Of a DNA stretch of 64,000 nt, positions 1-10,663 are shown piece after piece (positions within the stretch are counted from its first letter, which is position 1; each line of letters begins with the position of its first letter). Below the pieces are notes generated by a model that had not been told where the DNA came from, made no database searches, and saw nothing but the letters and a program-made list of their open reading frames with translations. The stretch is from the NCBI GenBank assembly GCA_008360955.1, contig LUCM01001537.1:37440-101439 (forward strand), given 5' to 3'. The DNA is from Fasciolopsis buskii. Its lineage: Eukaryota > Platyhelminthes > Trematoda > Plagiorchiida > Fasciolidae. Made by a program: the position numbers and the translations under genes.

Positions 1-1540
1 GGCGTTTTTACTCCATTAGACCCGGCGACACTTGCGAGATCCAGTGTCTTTGATGAACGCTAGATCTAGGACCACAGGCGAAATCTGTTGACAAATGCGT
101 CGCCTGCTTAATTTGATCCCACTGCTCGTCTACATTGTTGCTAGTCTTAGTTCTTAGTTCCTCGGACAGTTTCTGTTCATAGCAGTTGCGAACAGCTGAA
201 TCAGACGGACGTTCGACAACCAATCAGGTTTGTGGCCTGAGTCGATGGCTGTTAAGCTGCAAGACAATTCGCATTAAAACACGCGTGGTCCAGTATGATC
301 TACAGTTCTGGAGAGAAACGGCATCAGCGATAGCTACCTTGATATGGTTAATCTGACTCGGAGTACCTGTCGAATTAGAACGCCATTTCGCTGTGCGACG
401 CGAACTGTGTGGGAAATTCGTACTAGATATGAGTAGGTTATTGTCTGCATATAACTGGACAAGTGTTTCCCCGTTGTCTGTTCGCTGAGCAGGTGAGGCA
501 CATTGCCGACACTAACAGGATTCCGATACACTTAGTTTTCCAAGTTGTGCATCAAGGTCACCTGGTACCACTACAATGTCAGAACACTTGCTCTTCCAAC
601 CAAGAGTGACGAGGTCATCGTTAAACTCATTTTTCTCCATGTCAGTGCTACAGTCTGTTTTGTCGTATACCGAAATAACAAATAAACTGCGCTTAACACC
701 ATTAGCCTTCCGGACACCTACTGATCCCTTCAGTCTCATGGCGCACAAACGGATGAAGGCCGGAATCCAGTCTAACAGAACTGCTTCGGCGCTTTCACTG
801 AAGACTTCGTACACCGTGTCGACCTACAGCTTTGGCTGCTTCGTCTCCTGAAGTGTGCAGGTAATATCTTGACGAGACATTTGGCCCAGTTAGTTGAATT
901 ACTCTACTCTACTCGAATCCTGAATTCGTGTTTCAGTGACGCAGCAGAATCCGATCGAAAGTTAGTGAACTGTCAGAGCCATACACACTTGTTCGGTAGG
1001 CAGAACAAGGAAAAAGATCGGGTTGGAGACAGAAGAGTCAGGTTGAATAACAGAGAGAGGGAACTGTGAGATGTAGCATGCATATCACCCCACCTGCGCT
1101 CGATGCAATAGGCAGCGCGGTCCTGACTACCCTGCCCGATGACCGATGCAGTATGAAAATCTTTGTAGGCATGTAACTCATGGGAATTGATGGACGGGTG
1201 CTGCTCGGGAGTCCAGCCACTAAGCAGAAGAACGATTAGGGTTCTCAGTCGAAGCCTTTGGTTTGGACAAGAATATGACCGCAAGGCAGCGGGACATTGC
1301 TGAGTTGAAGCCCATCTACCTGGATCAGTTGTTCTTCCACTCATTTTTCTGACTGTGCTGCTAACTCAGATCAACCCCTGACTTGGAGGACCAGGAGACT
1401 ACTTCGTCAGGCCTCTACCCATTGACCTTCCAGGCATGATTGGATCTCCGGCTTGAGATAAGCCATCGTGTGTAGCTCGTTGGATCATGGAGGCATATGA
1501 GCCGTCACATCACATCAAGGTGCAGTCTCGTTGTGACAGA
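1..1540 (-). mobile_element. RTE-like LINE, 5' module, APE endonuclease and linker (decayed)
   Basis: This is the 5' half of a non-LTR retrotransposon read right to left and running off the left edge. The 5' module is 1540-816. It is followed by an APE-type endonuclease domain from about 814 to 250. On the minus strand, 814-512 shows the segment FVISVYDKTDCS, a version of the family's 'VSVYAPTDCSPD', then VVVPGDLDAQLG, where the family has 'AGDFNAQLG'. The domain continues in another frame at 531-334 with RTDNGETLVQLYADNNLL and then QINHI, matching 'QIDHI'. The APE-to-RT linker lies at 223-8 (NVDEQWDQIKQA). Endonuclease of this kind nicks target DNA for target-primed reverse transcription. 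Frame changes and stops make the copy inactive. Family assignment is from motif recognition; the exact clade name is not certain. Confidence 0.8.
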
Positions 1541-1544
1541 AGCG

Positions 1545-2010
1545 TCGGATTCAATCTGCTCATCGAGATTTTCCTCCACCGTTTGTCTAGTCCCTGCGAA
1601 TGGTACACACGTGAGAATGCAATTGGTCTCCGACTCAGCCGTGGTTGTATTGACCAAATCTTCTTTCCGCGACAAGTCGTAGAAATTTCGTTCTACCCGC
1701 TCGGTCATAGGATTGTGTAGCGTTGCCTATCAATGATAATGTGCCATAGAAATTGATCTTACCGTTCCAGTTTCGGTATGCTAACAGTCGAAGCTTAGTT
1801 CAGGTTTACGGCGATCCTTCTCTCGAGTCCACTTCGAGAAGTGGCTGTCGCCATAGTTGATTACTTTCATCCGCTGCCGTGGAAATAAATCGACTATCAT
1901 ATGGAGATGGTGACACTCAGACAGTAAATGGTCTGACTTAGATTATGCGGATGATGCTGTGTTACTGACCGGCAACTCAAGTAAGTTATCGTATTTTCTC
2001 GCTCATTTGA
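1545..2010 (+). mobile_element. RTE-like LINE reverse transcriptase fragment (palm)
   Basis: A short + strand piece of LINE reverse transcriptase. At about 1615-1690 it reads ENAIGLRLSRGCIDQIF, the family's 'EQAGFRPGRGCIDQIF' block. At about 1830-1880 a frame-broken 'SGVRQGCPLSPFLF'-like stretch can be followed. At 1944-1955 the catalytic palm motif YADD is intact, within LDYADDAVLLTGN. The intervening frames are broken, so this is a relic. It lies in the opposite orientation to the LINE on its left, so at least two insertions, or an inversion, meet near 1540. Confidence 0.7.
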
Positions 2011-2459
2011 ATGAACATTTACTTATATTTAGTGCGCGTTTCGCAAATTCACTGTTTAAAATGCTGTTATAGAAGCATATCGGTTCGAAGCCGAACCTTG
2101 TTCTTTCAGGGAGAGATTTGGGTGCAGTAGATAGATTTACTTAATTGGGTTACTGTGTCCGACTTGATGTTTATTTTCCTGATGGACTTTCTTTTTTCTT
2201 CATCGTTTTTGTCCTTCGCGTTGACTTCAAGTGCGCAGGATTTATACCCGATTTGTGAAAAGTATTGTTTAAACACGATGTCACCTCTCTCGCTCGTTGT
2301 TTTTCTCTCGTCATTATTTTGTCGATCAAAGTGCAGAGGGAATCGTAGCTCCACGATTCTTTATAGATTCGGTAACTCAACTGTTTTCCCTGTCGTCTCC
2401 TACACTCACTTCCCTTTTCGCTTTTCTGCATTTGTCTCCTGGTCTTGTTACACATGCAG

Positions 2460-2605
2460 TGAAGAAGAACGTGAAGTTATCTTCGGGCATTTTCCTACTT
2501 TTCACACTATCATCGGTCATCTGATTCGATCGGGTGAGTTTCTGCATCGGATCCGTTTGGACAACATCGAACTGGTCCTCGTGTGCGCACAGGAGGTATT
2601 CAAAA
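2460..2605 (+). CDS. Exon A of an unrecognised + strand gene
   Basis: An open segment bounded by a good acceptor (ACATGCAG ending at 2459) and a consensus donor (AAAA|GTGAGT at 2606). It enters in phase 2 and leaves in phase 1. It encodes about 48 residues beginning EEEREVIFGHFPTFHT and ending with VCAQEVFK. The composition is charged and amphipathic, like a helical-repeat or scaffold protein, and unlike the surrounding T-rich non-coding DNA. An alternative donor (TCGG|GTGAGT) lies inside at about 2534. The one-base overhang fits exon B at 5847, making an AGC serine across the junction. I do not recognise the protein family. Earlier exons must lie to the left of the window or be hidden beyond the LINE relics. 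Confidence 0.55.
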
Positions 2606-5269
2606 GTGAGTCTGTCAGCTGAAGGCCGTCCGTTGTCTGTTTTGGGCTCGTGCGTTCATGCTCGCTTGCCTCGTATTTGCCAGCCTTGCCTTTATTTTCT
2701 CCGGATGTTTCTCTGTTCTCAGCATGTTGTTTCTTATTCATGCATTACACTGCATTCATAAGTCATCCATCTCAATTGTTTTTGTTGAGGGACGCTAATC
2801 ATTAAATGAGATCGCCTTATTTTTTTCATTTTTTCCACTCGGTATTTTTTAGGTCTCAGAGTATAGTGGTAAAACTTGTCTTGTTTTCATACAAAATGTG
2901 TAGATCGCTTAGATTTGATTTAACCAACATCGTTCCGTTTGATTTTCTTGCTATAGTCTTTTCCACGCACTTTTAGGGGTACTAATTCTCATGCGATCTC
3001 CACTGAATCTCCGCACCTTCGTGTCGAGCCACAGCATATCACGTCTCATCTCGTCTTATCCCGTAACGCGGTCACACCCCTACATTGGTCGCGCCAAGCT
3101 GACTCACTGTCTAAGTTCCAGGTTGATCCACAAGTCCAGTATGCATACATACCGTGGTTTTTTTCTGTTACACGACGTGTGTGTAGAAATAGGCCCGGCG
3201 ACGATCCAACCAATCAAAATGCAAACAGACTAACTGGTGCTTTGGGTTGGTGTTGCGCCAGCATTAAAGTGTGATGGGTTCAGGGGACAACTCACCCGTG
3301 TTTCTGGACTCATTTCAACCCAACTGGCATCCAGTTGGTGACTTCCTGTTGTTTGTCCCTGTTTGGTACCAACAGTTGTTCTACCTGCGAAGCTATCTAA
3401 TATTCGGCTTCCGCATGCACCATTTGTGATGCATGTGCGCTTTAGTAGTTCATGGTCCGAATTCAGACTAAGGTTAGAATTAAGTTCAGTACCTTATATC
3501 GGCGGGGGAACACAGGCCAGGTGGGCTATTTTTTCTTCCCTTGTGTGTCTGTCACCCATTTCCCCCTTTTGAAATGCACGTGCATGTACATTGATTAACG
3601 TTTTTTCGGTATTCTCCTATTTCTGAGCGTCCGAGTGGACTCGTTTCACCCCAAGTCACATGGGCTGAAGATTGTCTGTTTTTCTATTAACATCGCAAGT
3701 GGTTCAAACCTTTGTCTTGTCCTTAGTATGATTATGTTGTTTCTTGCCGATGCTTGACCGTTTGACAATAGCTTCGATTCTGTGACCATCCGCGGCACCG
3801 ACGTTGCACAGCTGCAATGAGATTTTGTACAACGTGTAGTCCCGGTGTAAACTTTGTACTTCACCCAACAGACGGTCCTAGTTATTCCTAGAAGTGTGAA
3901 AAATTAACTGTTCCTCTAAATGAGCTAATCTCATCCACGGTCAAATGCTGTGCTGTTTGATGATTAGATTTTTCTGCTACATGTTCGTTTCTCCTGAATA
4001 CTGCAACAGACAGATCAGTAATCGATGTTATCCTCTGTGGTTATTTGGACTTGAACTACTTTCACGAACCTGCTGCTTATGATGTACGCATTAATTCTAA
4101 CTCAGACTGATCGCATGGTACTACTGTAAAGCAAGAATTCATTTTCGGCTTTGCACGCATAATTTGTTTGAGTTAGTTTCTGGCTGTAGTGTGAGAGTTC
4201 TCTGATGTGGTGCCTTTGGTCGAAATCATCGCAAAAGCATTCATGGCCTTGGCGATAGAAATATCGAATTTTCAATGTCAACACTGCGCACTGTACAATT
4301 GCTGTTGTTTATTCTGCCACTGATTCAAAGACTTCTCGGGGTCTGAACATTATGATCGGTTTACGCTTGCCTAACTTCTTACCAATGCCAGTCACCCAAA
4401 ATCGACACGTTCAGACCTCAAGTAGCCGGTTTGTATCTTTCCAATATCGATCATTAGCTCATTCGGCCGGTTGCAAGGGACCACGACCTTCCTTGCCGAA
4501 AGTAATGCAAACTGCTTTGGTACTGATAAAGGGTGCAGATAAAAAAGAGAAGTCACTCACAGGCGGCGGTTTGGGTTATCACTATGACGATCCTCAGAAT
4601 CCGGAAATCATATGCGAATTGAATTCTATCCATCCAGTCCGTTGATTCTTTTCCTGGCAAAAAATCCGATTTTTGTACGTGTAAAATTTTACTGCTCCTA
4701 TCCATAATTTTTCGATTTCCATTAGGCTTTTAAACACTAAAGTAATCGTTCTCGGGTATTTTTTCAATTCTTCAAGCTGTTAGTCCATTTCAAATATCTT
4801 CCACTTCATTTTATAGTTGACATTTTGTTGGTGCTCTGCTCCTTGTTCTGCGTTTCTGGCGCAGGTTTTTTCGGTTTTTTTTGAGCTGACCAGTTTCCTC
4901 TGTAGTTTTTCTAGCCTCTGGCCACCGTTTAGTAGCAACTGGGGAAATTCGGTTGTCAGAAATTTCGTCTGCATACGATAAACATAGCAAACATTTTGTC
5001 AACGAAATTTACGATCACTGCATTGAACGAACAAACGGGCGGGTAAAAGTCAACCGTAGAGAGTCTAAATGTTGAAATATCTAAATGACTTTAAGTATAT
5101 TATGCACAATTATACTACCGGGTGGTTCAAGAATTGAGCAAACCACTGTCCAGTTAGAACAACTCAACTCTGATTCATTTGCCCCTTCATTAAACCAAAT
5201 TGGATCAGATGACAGCACGATTTGGGCTTCTTCCATTCAACTCCGTTTATATTATTAGGTTCGTTTAAG
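2606..5269. other. Intron sequence without recognisable genes
   Basis: The left part of the intron between exons A and B. It is T-rich on the + strand for the first kilobase. A 97-codon open frame at 4352-4645 has no exon boundaries or motifs I can recognise, and I treat it as chance. I see no RNA gene or clear transposon here. Confidence 0.4.
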
Positions 5270-5700
5270 TGTTTATTCTCTTAGGTATTTTGGTCTTAAC
5301 CTCCAGCATTGGTGGATTGGTTGATCGGGTGAGTAATGTGGAAGTCAGAAATCTAATAATGGCTGCCGGCTCTCAGAATACTTTGCTTCAGTGTATGAAA
5401 CTTAGTAGATTACGCTGGTTGGGTCATGTGTTGTGTGTGCCAAACACTCGTCTACCATACCGTGCCCTATTTTGTGTTCCTCCTAAGGAATGGAAGAGGC
5501 CTTGGGGTGGTCAAAAGATGACGTGGCAACGTGGAATGAGAAAATGTACACCGAACTTAGATAAAGTAGGTGTCTCACGTCTTCGTGATTAGGCCCGAAG
5601 GATCCATCAACTAGATGGTTGAAGACACTGAAGGATTTGTCAGTGAACCGTGAACAGTGGCGATCGTGCTGTCATTTTTTATCGAATCAGAATGATTGAA
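5270..5700 (+). mobile_element. 5'-truncated LINE C-terminal fragment
   Basis: This is the terminal coding part of an RTE-like LINE. It begins around the VSNVEVRNLIMAAGSQNT block and runs through LSRLRWLGHVL and MTWQRGMRKC. After a frame break it ends with the family's 'NREQWRSCCHFLS' terminus near 5650-5690. Everything upstream (endonuclease and reverse transcriptase) is missing, the usual outcome of incomplete target-primed reverse transcription. It lies in the intron between exons A and B of the + strand gene. The same block recurs at 15190, 17860 and 52600. Confidence 0.8.
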
Positions 5701-5846
5701 AGAGTGCGTTTGTACAGTTAAATGTCACCGCACAACTGGGACGACATTTTTCACTTGCTTGTTTTTTTTAATTTCAAGAATAATCAACAACATTCAGGTA
5801 TTTTCAAGTTATTTTTACCGAGTTTGGTTGTTACACTTCTCTTCAG

Positions 5847-5930
5847 GCCAGCCGGGACTCATTGATTCGGCTTCGGCGGACCACCTGTTCAATCTGGCCA
5901 GTCGAGCTCTAACCAATCATGTTATCGATA
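5847..5930 (+). CDS. Exon B of the unrecognised + strand gene
   Basis: An 84-bp exon between a pyrimidine-rich acceptor (CTTCTCTTCAG ending at 5846) and a consensus donor (GATA|GTGAGT at 5931). It enters and leaves in phase 1. The two first bases complete a serine codon with exon A, followed by QPGLIDSASADHLFNLASRA and LTNHVID. The reading frame is the only sensible one once phases are imposed. The segment looks like two short amphipathic helices. The next compatible exon is at 9177, leaving a 3.2 kb intron that contains a tRNA-like element and a LINE. Confidence 0.6.
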
Positions 5931-6714
5931 GTGAGTTCCATCTTCTTCGTCACACGGTTCACGCGTGATTGTTATGGAAGGGGCATGCTCTTTGGGCACT
6001 AGGCCTTATTTTCTTATTGGGCAGATTGCGCAAGCTGATTGAATTCTCTAGTGTGCTTTAGAATTCAGTCAAATTTTCACCAGCCTGACTGGTGCAATTT
6101 GGTGTTGTGTTCTTCCTAAGGATACCATGGCATCTCGGAGCTGAGTCCGAGTTTGTCCCCACTTGGCACCTCATTCATGCGTCATCGAATGCTGATGAAC
6201 GCGGGGGCCGTTGCCCAGTCTCTGTTGAGTTGTCATGTAATGTGTGTTAAATACAGTCTAAAGCAGTCATAGAGTTCTTTTGAGATTTAGCTTACAGTTG
6301 TTTAATTTCCTGCGATCATTGTTTTTTATTATTGCCTACATTATTGTTATTATTACTACAGCCTAAAATATTTCTCGTGCATCGTAGCTCCAGTTGATGT
6401 TTTACAAGTGGTCTTGAGCTCTCAACTTAGTATTTACACTATAAATGTTCCGTCATCAGTCGAAGTGTCTACACGCACGGTGTCACTACCACTGGTGACA
6501 GCGTCTGCAACTTAAGCGCCAAGTTCAGAGATCAAAAATGTCTGAAGAAGACAATACAGTAGAAATACAGGAGTAGGGATGAGGAACATTTTCATGGACA
6601 GTAAAACAATCGCTTGTTTCAATGTTTTTAAACCTATGAGCAAAGTTTGGGAGACCCAAGATATTTTGATCCATAACATCGAATTAATCGATGCATGTGA
6701 TGTAAACTGAGGTC

Positions 6715-6790
6715 GACCAGCGGTAGTCAAGTAGATCAAGCGCTTGTCAGCAGAAAAAAATGTTTAGTTCGAATCCCAGATCCGCTGGTC
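6715..6790 (+). repeat. tRNA-like element (tRNA pseudogene or SINE head)
   Basis: A 76-base segment whose first and last nine bases are perfectly complementary (GACCAGCGG with CCGCTGGTC). Between them lie an A-box-like stretch (GTAGTCAAGTAGATCAAGC) and a B box (GTTCGAATCCC) at the correct spacing for an internal RNA polymerase III promoter. The T stem's 5' side is degenerate and the anticodon stem does not fold well, so I do not call a functional tRNA. It sits in the 3.2 kb intron, just upstream of a LINE on the same strand. Confidence 0.5.
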
Positions 6791-6949
6791 ACTTTGATGG
6801 TAGACGGCGAATCACACCCATCCGGCTCGATATCGCATTTGACCTAGTGAGACTTAATGTGGTCCAGTGCTACGTCAAGTTTTAGGGTTACTGCTACCGG
6901 TCTCTCGCCTCTTCCCGTATAGTTGGCCCTAGAGGTTTTGTGGCTTTTG

Positions 6950-8945
6950 TTTGCATCTAGTCTGTGGTCACACCGGCACGGAAACCACACGTCATGCACG
7001 GCGGATTCTGGATGATAGTCACTGACTTCAGTTCCAACCAGAACTTTCAATGCGATTGTTATCTCAGCGAAATGCCCAGGACCCGGGTGAACACTCGAGG
7101 CAGATCAAAGCCTTGTATTCAGCGGAAAATGCCATGCAGAACTCCTTGCCATGCTAACAACAGAATCTATTGATATCCATGGCTTCAGTTGCACTGTTAG
7201 ATGCTCGCGGATCCGTCTCCTTGGATCTAACCTAAAAGTGGCGTGCAGACCCCTGATACGTCAAATGACCAAGGGACTGTGGCTATGGGCAACAGTGGCA
7301 ATCTGTACCGACTGGTTAGGAATACTGGTCCACGGAAGCTGAGGGTAACCGAGGCGATAAAGAAATCGGACGACACTGATTCGCTCTTCAGACCGTTGGC
7401 TGGCACTTTGAGCAGAACACTTTTGAGGGCAATTTAATTGGCCCACAGCCATAGTGGGCTCTCCACTTATGCTTGCAAATGAACCAATGCAGATGAATAC
7501 CTGCCCTTCATCGGAAATGGAGGTGATGAGGGAGATAGGTTTCCTTGAAAGTTATAGGGCAGCTGGACCAGATAGACAGTCGCCACGCTTCTTCAAGGAT
7601 CCTGACGAACTGTTAACTTCGAAGCTAATGAAACTCCTGGGATCAATCTGGACAACAGAAGAGATTCCTACAGGGTGGTGTGAATTAGTGATGATGCCGG
7701 TTTACAAGAAAGACGATAGATCCACGTGTGAACACCACAGTGAAACTAGTTTAGTAGGCTTCGCATCCAAACTTTTTGCTGGGATTTTCTTCCGCAGATT
7801 ATGTAGTAGTCGCGAATGATGTATACGTGGGAGCCAAGCAGATTTCCATCCCGATCTGGGTTGTAGGGATCAAATTTTCACTTTGCGACGGATCTTAGAA
7901 TATCAGCTCCTATTCCGTAGACGCACAACTTCTGTCTTTCTTCATTTAACTGCAGCGTTCGACTCAGACGATCGTACAATTCTTTGACGCTGCCTCTTAT
8001 TGAAGGGTGTGCCAGGGAAATCCATTTTGTCCATCCGATCTTCGTATGCGAACAGCGGAAACCGACTTTACGCTTATGGCGATGTTTCGTCTACCTTCAC
8101 CACTAAAAGTAGTGTTTGTCCGGAAAGCTCTCTTTCATCTATTCTATTTAACTTCACCTTTTTATGGATATGGCGATAGCGCTATTCCCATATGTGAATA
8201 ATGGCCTTGTTTTTCGTTCGGACAGGAAGGTTTCTCACTTGCTATGTGCGGACAATGTAGTGCTACTGTCTTCGAAGTGTAACATACTGTTATAGGGCTG
8301 GATTGGCTCAGCCGAATCTTTCAAGAGAACAACTGTGTGAGGTGGGTAGATTTAATTACTTGGGTAGATGTATTTCGCCCGGTAGTCATATATCAGATGA
8401 ATTGTCTTCGGGCGAACAGAATGCCCGATGGGCATTCACTAGTTTAAAGCATTTGTGATGTTGGCGTGACATCCGGTTATCGATCAAAAGTCGAGTATGC
8501 ATGGTACCAGTGAGGTCGGTATTGCTCTACCCTCCGAAACATGACCGTGCAGAGCAGAAGATATGCAAGGACTTTCGATGTTTGAGCACCGTTGTCTTCC
8601 TAGCATTGGTAGAATATGGTGGGAGAACTTTGTGAATAACTCAGGAGTTAGGCCTAAGGTTCTGGGTCATAGGCTCCAGTCTTCAGAACAATATTAAGTG
8701 AGAATGGGCTAAGGTGGCCGGGACATGTTTTGCGCATGCTCACGGAACGACTCCCTTGTTGTACGCTGTTTAGCGAGACAAGTAATGGTTAGAGCATGTT
8801 AAAAGTGGCCAGCCGACGACCTACAAAACAAATGAAAGCTCTAACCAGTGAACTGGCTCGTGTAGGTGTGATTAGACTACTCGGGATGGGGTTCATGAGA
8901 TCTGTGTGAGCCGATGATGCTGTGATGTAGCAACCACAACCTAAG
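6950..8945 (+). mobile_element. RTE-like LINE, linker to C-terminus (decayed)
   Basis: The most extensive + strand LINE in the window, lacking its endonuclease. The linker block RLVRNTGPRKLRVTEAI is at about 7295-7350. The reverse transcriptase fingers lie at 7454-7819, with RAAGPDRQSPRFFKDPDELL and EEIPTGWCELVMMPVYKK. The palm follows in changing frames. At about 8245-8256 the catalytic YADD has become CADN (LCADNVVLLSS), losing the second aspartate. The C-terminal block with LRWPGHVLRMLTERLP is near 8700-8750, and the end is near 8940. Frameshifts and the lost catalytic residue show a dead copy. It lies inside the intron between exons B and C. Confidence 0.85.
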
Positions 8946-9176
8946 CACGTTGGTGCACGATTATTGGTTGTCCAAGCTGAAATTAAATATGTGAGCAGGG
9001 GAAATTATAAAACCTCCACAAACCGATTGTTTTTTTTACCGTACATCGTCATAAAAAAGAATTATGTATTGGCGATAAATGAAATAGGGTGAACGAAACA
9101 GGCGCCACTCGATCGATATTATGGCGTTGAGTGTTATTGCATTGTGTGGATATATTTGTGTTTGGTCAGGCTACAG

Positions 9177-9321
9177 AACGATTAGAGCATCAGCCAAACA
9201 TTTTTGTGCACAGTATTCATGGATCCATCGCTTCTTCCCCAAAGTCCCAGCAATCCAAACTGTTCGTACCGGAATCTATGGATCTGCTAAGTCGCTTTTG
9301 TCAAGCGATCCGGTGCGCTTG
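9177..9321 (+). CDS. Exon C of the unrecognised + strand gene
   Basis: The acceptor GGCTACAG ends at 9176 and the donor TTG|GTAGGG begins at 9322. The exon enters in phase 1 and leaves in phase 2. With the A carried over from exon B it reads K, then RLEHQPNIFVHSIHGS, a serine-rich linker, and VPESMDLLSRFCQAIRCAW. An upstream acceptor at 9169 is possible but gives a frame that does not suit the last exon. The C-terminal half is strongly amphipathic. Function unknown. Confidence 0.5.
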
Positions 9322-9882
9322 GTAGGGGTCTACTGGTTGGTCATTGTTATTTGCGCGAGGATGGTGCTAGATGTTGTTCTTGATCCATCTTAATCATATT
9401 TAGAAAAAATCGGTATTTTCGCATTTTTACACGGACTTTTTTGACTAAGAATTGATTTCATTTCAGAATGAATAGGTTGAAGCAGAAGCAACGTTCGTGT
9501 CAGGTTTAATACATAAGGCCCGGAATAAACTGTCCGAATATTGACGTCTGTCGCCAGAATCATAGTCTGACGGACGATAATGAGAGTGAAAAATTAGGGC
9601 AGTCGGCTTTGACTAGTTTCTCCCGAAATGCACTGGAATGGATATATTTGCCGCAGTGAATCAGATTTTGAACTATAATTTTTCGGTCTCTTCCGTCGCT
9701 GACAGAAGCGCCAACATTTAGCCGGCACAGCCTCCGTACAGTGCGGGATCTTCGGTAGTTTGTCATAGACTCAGAACACGCTAATTCTGCACGGTCTACC
9801 CTTTTTTGCAACTGAAATGGTTTGGTCGGCGCGTTCATTAGGTGACTTGATAAACTCTCCCCGCTATCCATGTGTTCCACAG

Positions 9883-9926
9883 GACAGGCGAGCTGTCTTA
9901 TGCCGGTTTTTGTATGCTCTGCGCAG
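9883..9926 (+). CDS. Micro-exon D (44 bp) of the unrecognised + strand gene
   Basis: A 44-bp segment between TGTTCCACAG (ending 9882) and GCAG|GTCTAC (donor at 9927). It is needed to reconcile phases: exon C leaves in phase 2 and the last exon requires phase 1, and this exon enters in phase 2 and leaves in phase 1. It would encode TGELSYAGFCMLCA. The donor is not a strong consensus. Small exons are common in fluke genes, but this one rests mainly on the phase argument. Confidence 0.4.
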
Positions 9927-10439
9927 GTCTACAGTGTTGTGTTATTTTTTCGACCTATTTTTTTGCGCGCGCGAGAATTGTTCTACTTTGGATATATTGA
10001 GTCGGTCAGTGATTGTTCTTTTGGTTGCACGCTTCAGTGCTACAGCTCCCTCTGCCGAGATCAATAAAAGAGCCGGATGCATGTCACATGCTACTGGTCA
10101 TTTGGCACCGGCAGTTTTTTTTGACTAATGTTGCTGTTATCATTGTGAACAGAGTGAATCGTTGGACATCTTTTGTGACGTGAAATACGCGAAGGTTACC
10201 AAGACTAATTAGCCCTGTATCAATTTGGTTTTTTGTATTGCTTTTTCCACTAGACGTTTTCTCGCGAAGCCGTGCGTTCTGTCTATGTACTTCCTCTGCA
10301 TTTATCTCTGTCTGAATGTCAATATTTTTTTAAAGAACATATCCCTCCGATTCTTTGATCGTATTTTATTTTTGCGACGCATTGACGCACATAGGGTACA
10401 GCCTATTCACATATTTTGTCTCATTCTATCCTGTTCCAG

Positions 10440-10663
10440 GTGGTCAGCCCTTAGAAGAACGTTCCAATATGTTGCGACTGGTGTCACCCTTGTTGGAAGA
10501 AATGAACATGGAACATCATCAAGTGATTGCACAACTGCGGTTGGATAAACCACAGCTAGATTTTCCGGAACTATACACGGAGATGTTTCAGCTTAGCGAG
10601 GCTGAAGAGGGGGGTCAATTGGAACATGCAGCTCTAATGCAGTCGACTGAGTCTCGAAGCTAA
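10440..10663 (+). CDS. Terminal exon E with stop codon of the unrecognised + strand gene
   Basis: The last coding exon, after the acceptor CTATCCTGTTCCAG (ending 10439). It enters in phase 1 and runs to a TAA at 10661-10663. It encodes about 74 residues starting GGQPLEERSNMLRLVSPLL, with an acidic middle (LSEAEEGGQLEH) and the C-terminus STESRS. The leucine and glutamate pattern suggests helices. Summed with exons A to D it gives about 213 residues of the protein's C-terminus. I cannot name the family. The long open frame right after a strong acceptor, the clean stop and the change of composition afterwards support a real exon. Confidence 0.6.

Noticed and set aside
973..1344. 123-codon minus-strand frame shared with 53453-53764 as a conserved protein
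   Set aside because: It lies in LINE module Y, which is identical at DNA level in both copies; nothing points to selection on the protein.
2155..2622. 155-codon frame as a single gene
   Set aside because: Its first half is T-rich intron-like sequence; only 2460-2605 is bounded by splice sites and has protein-like composition.
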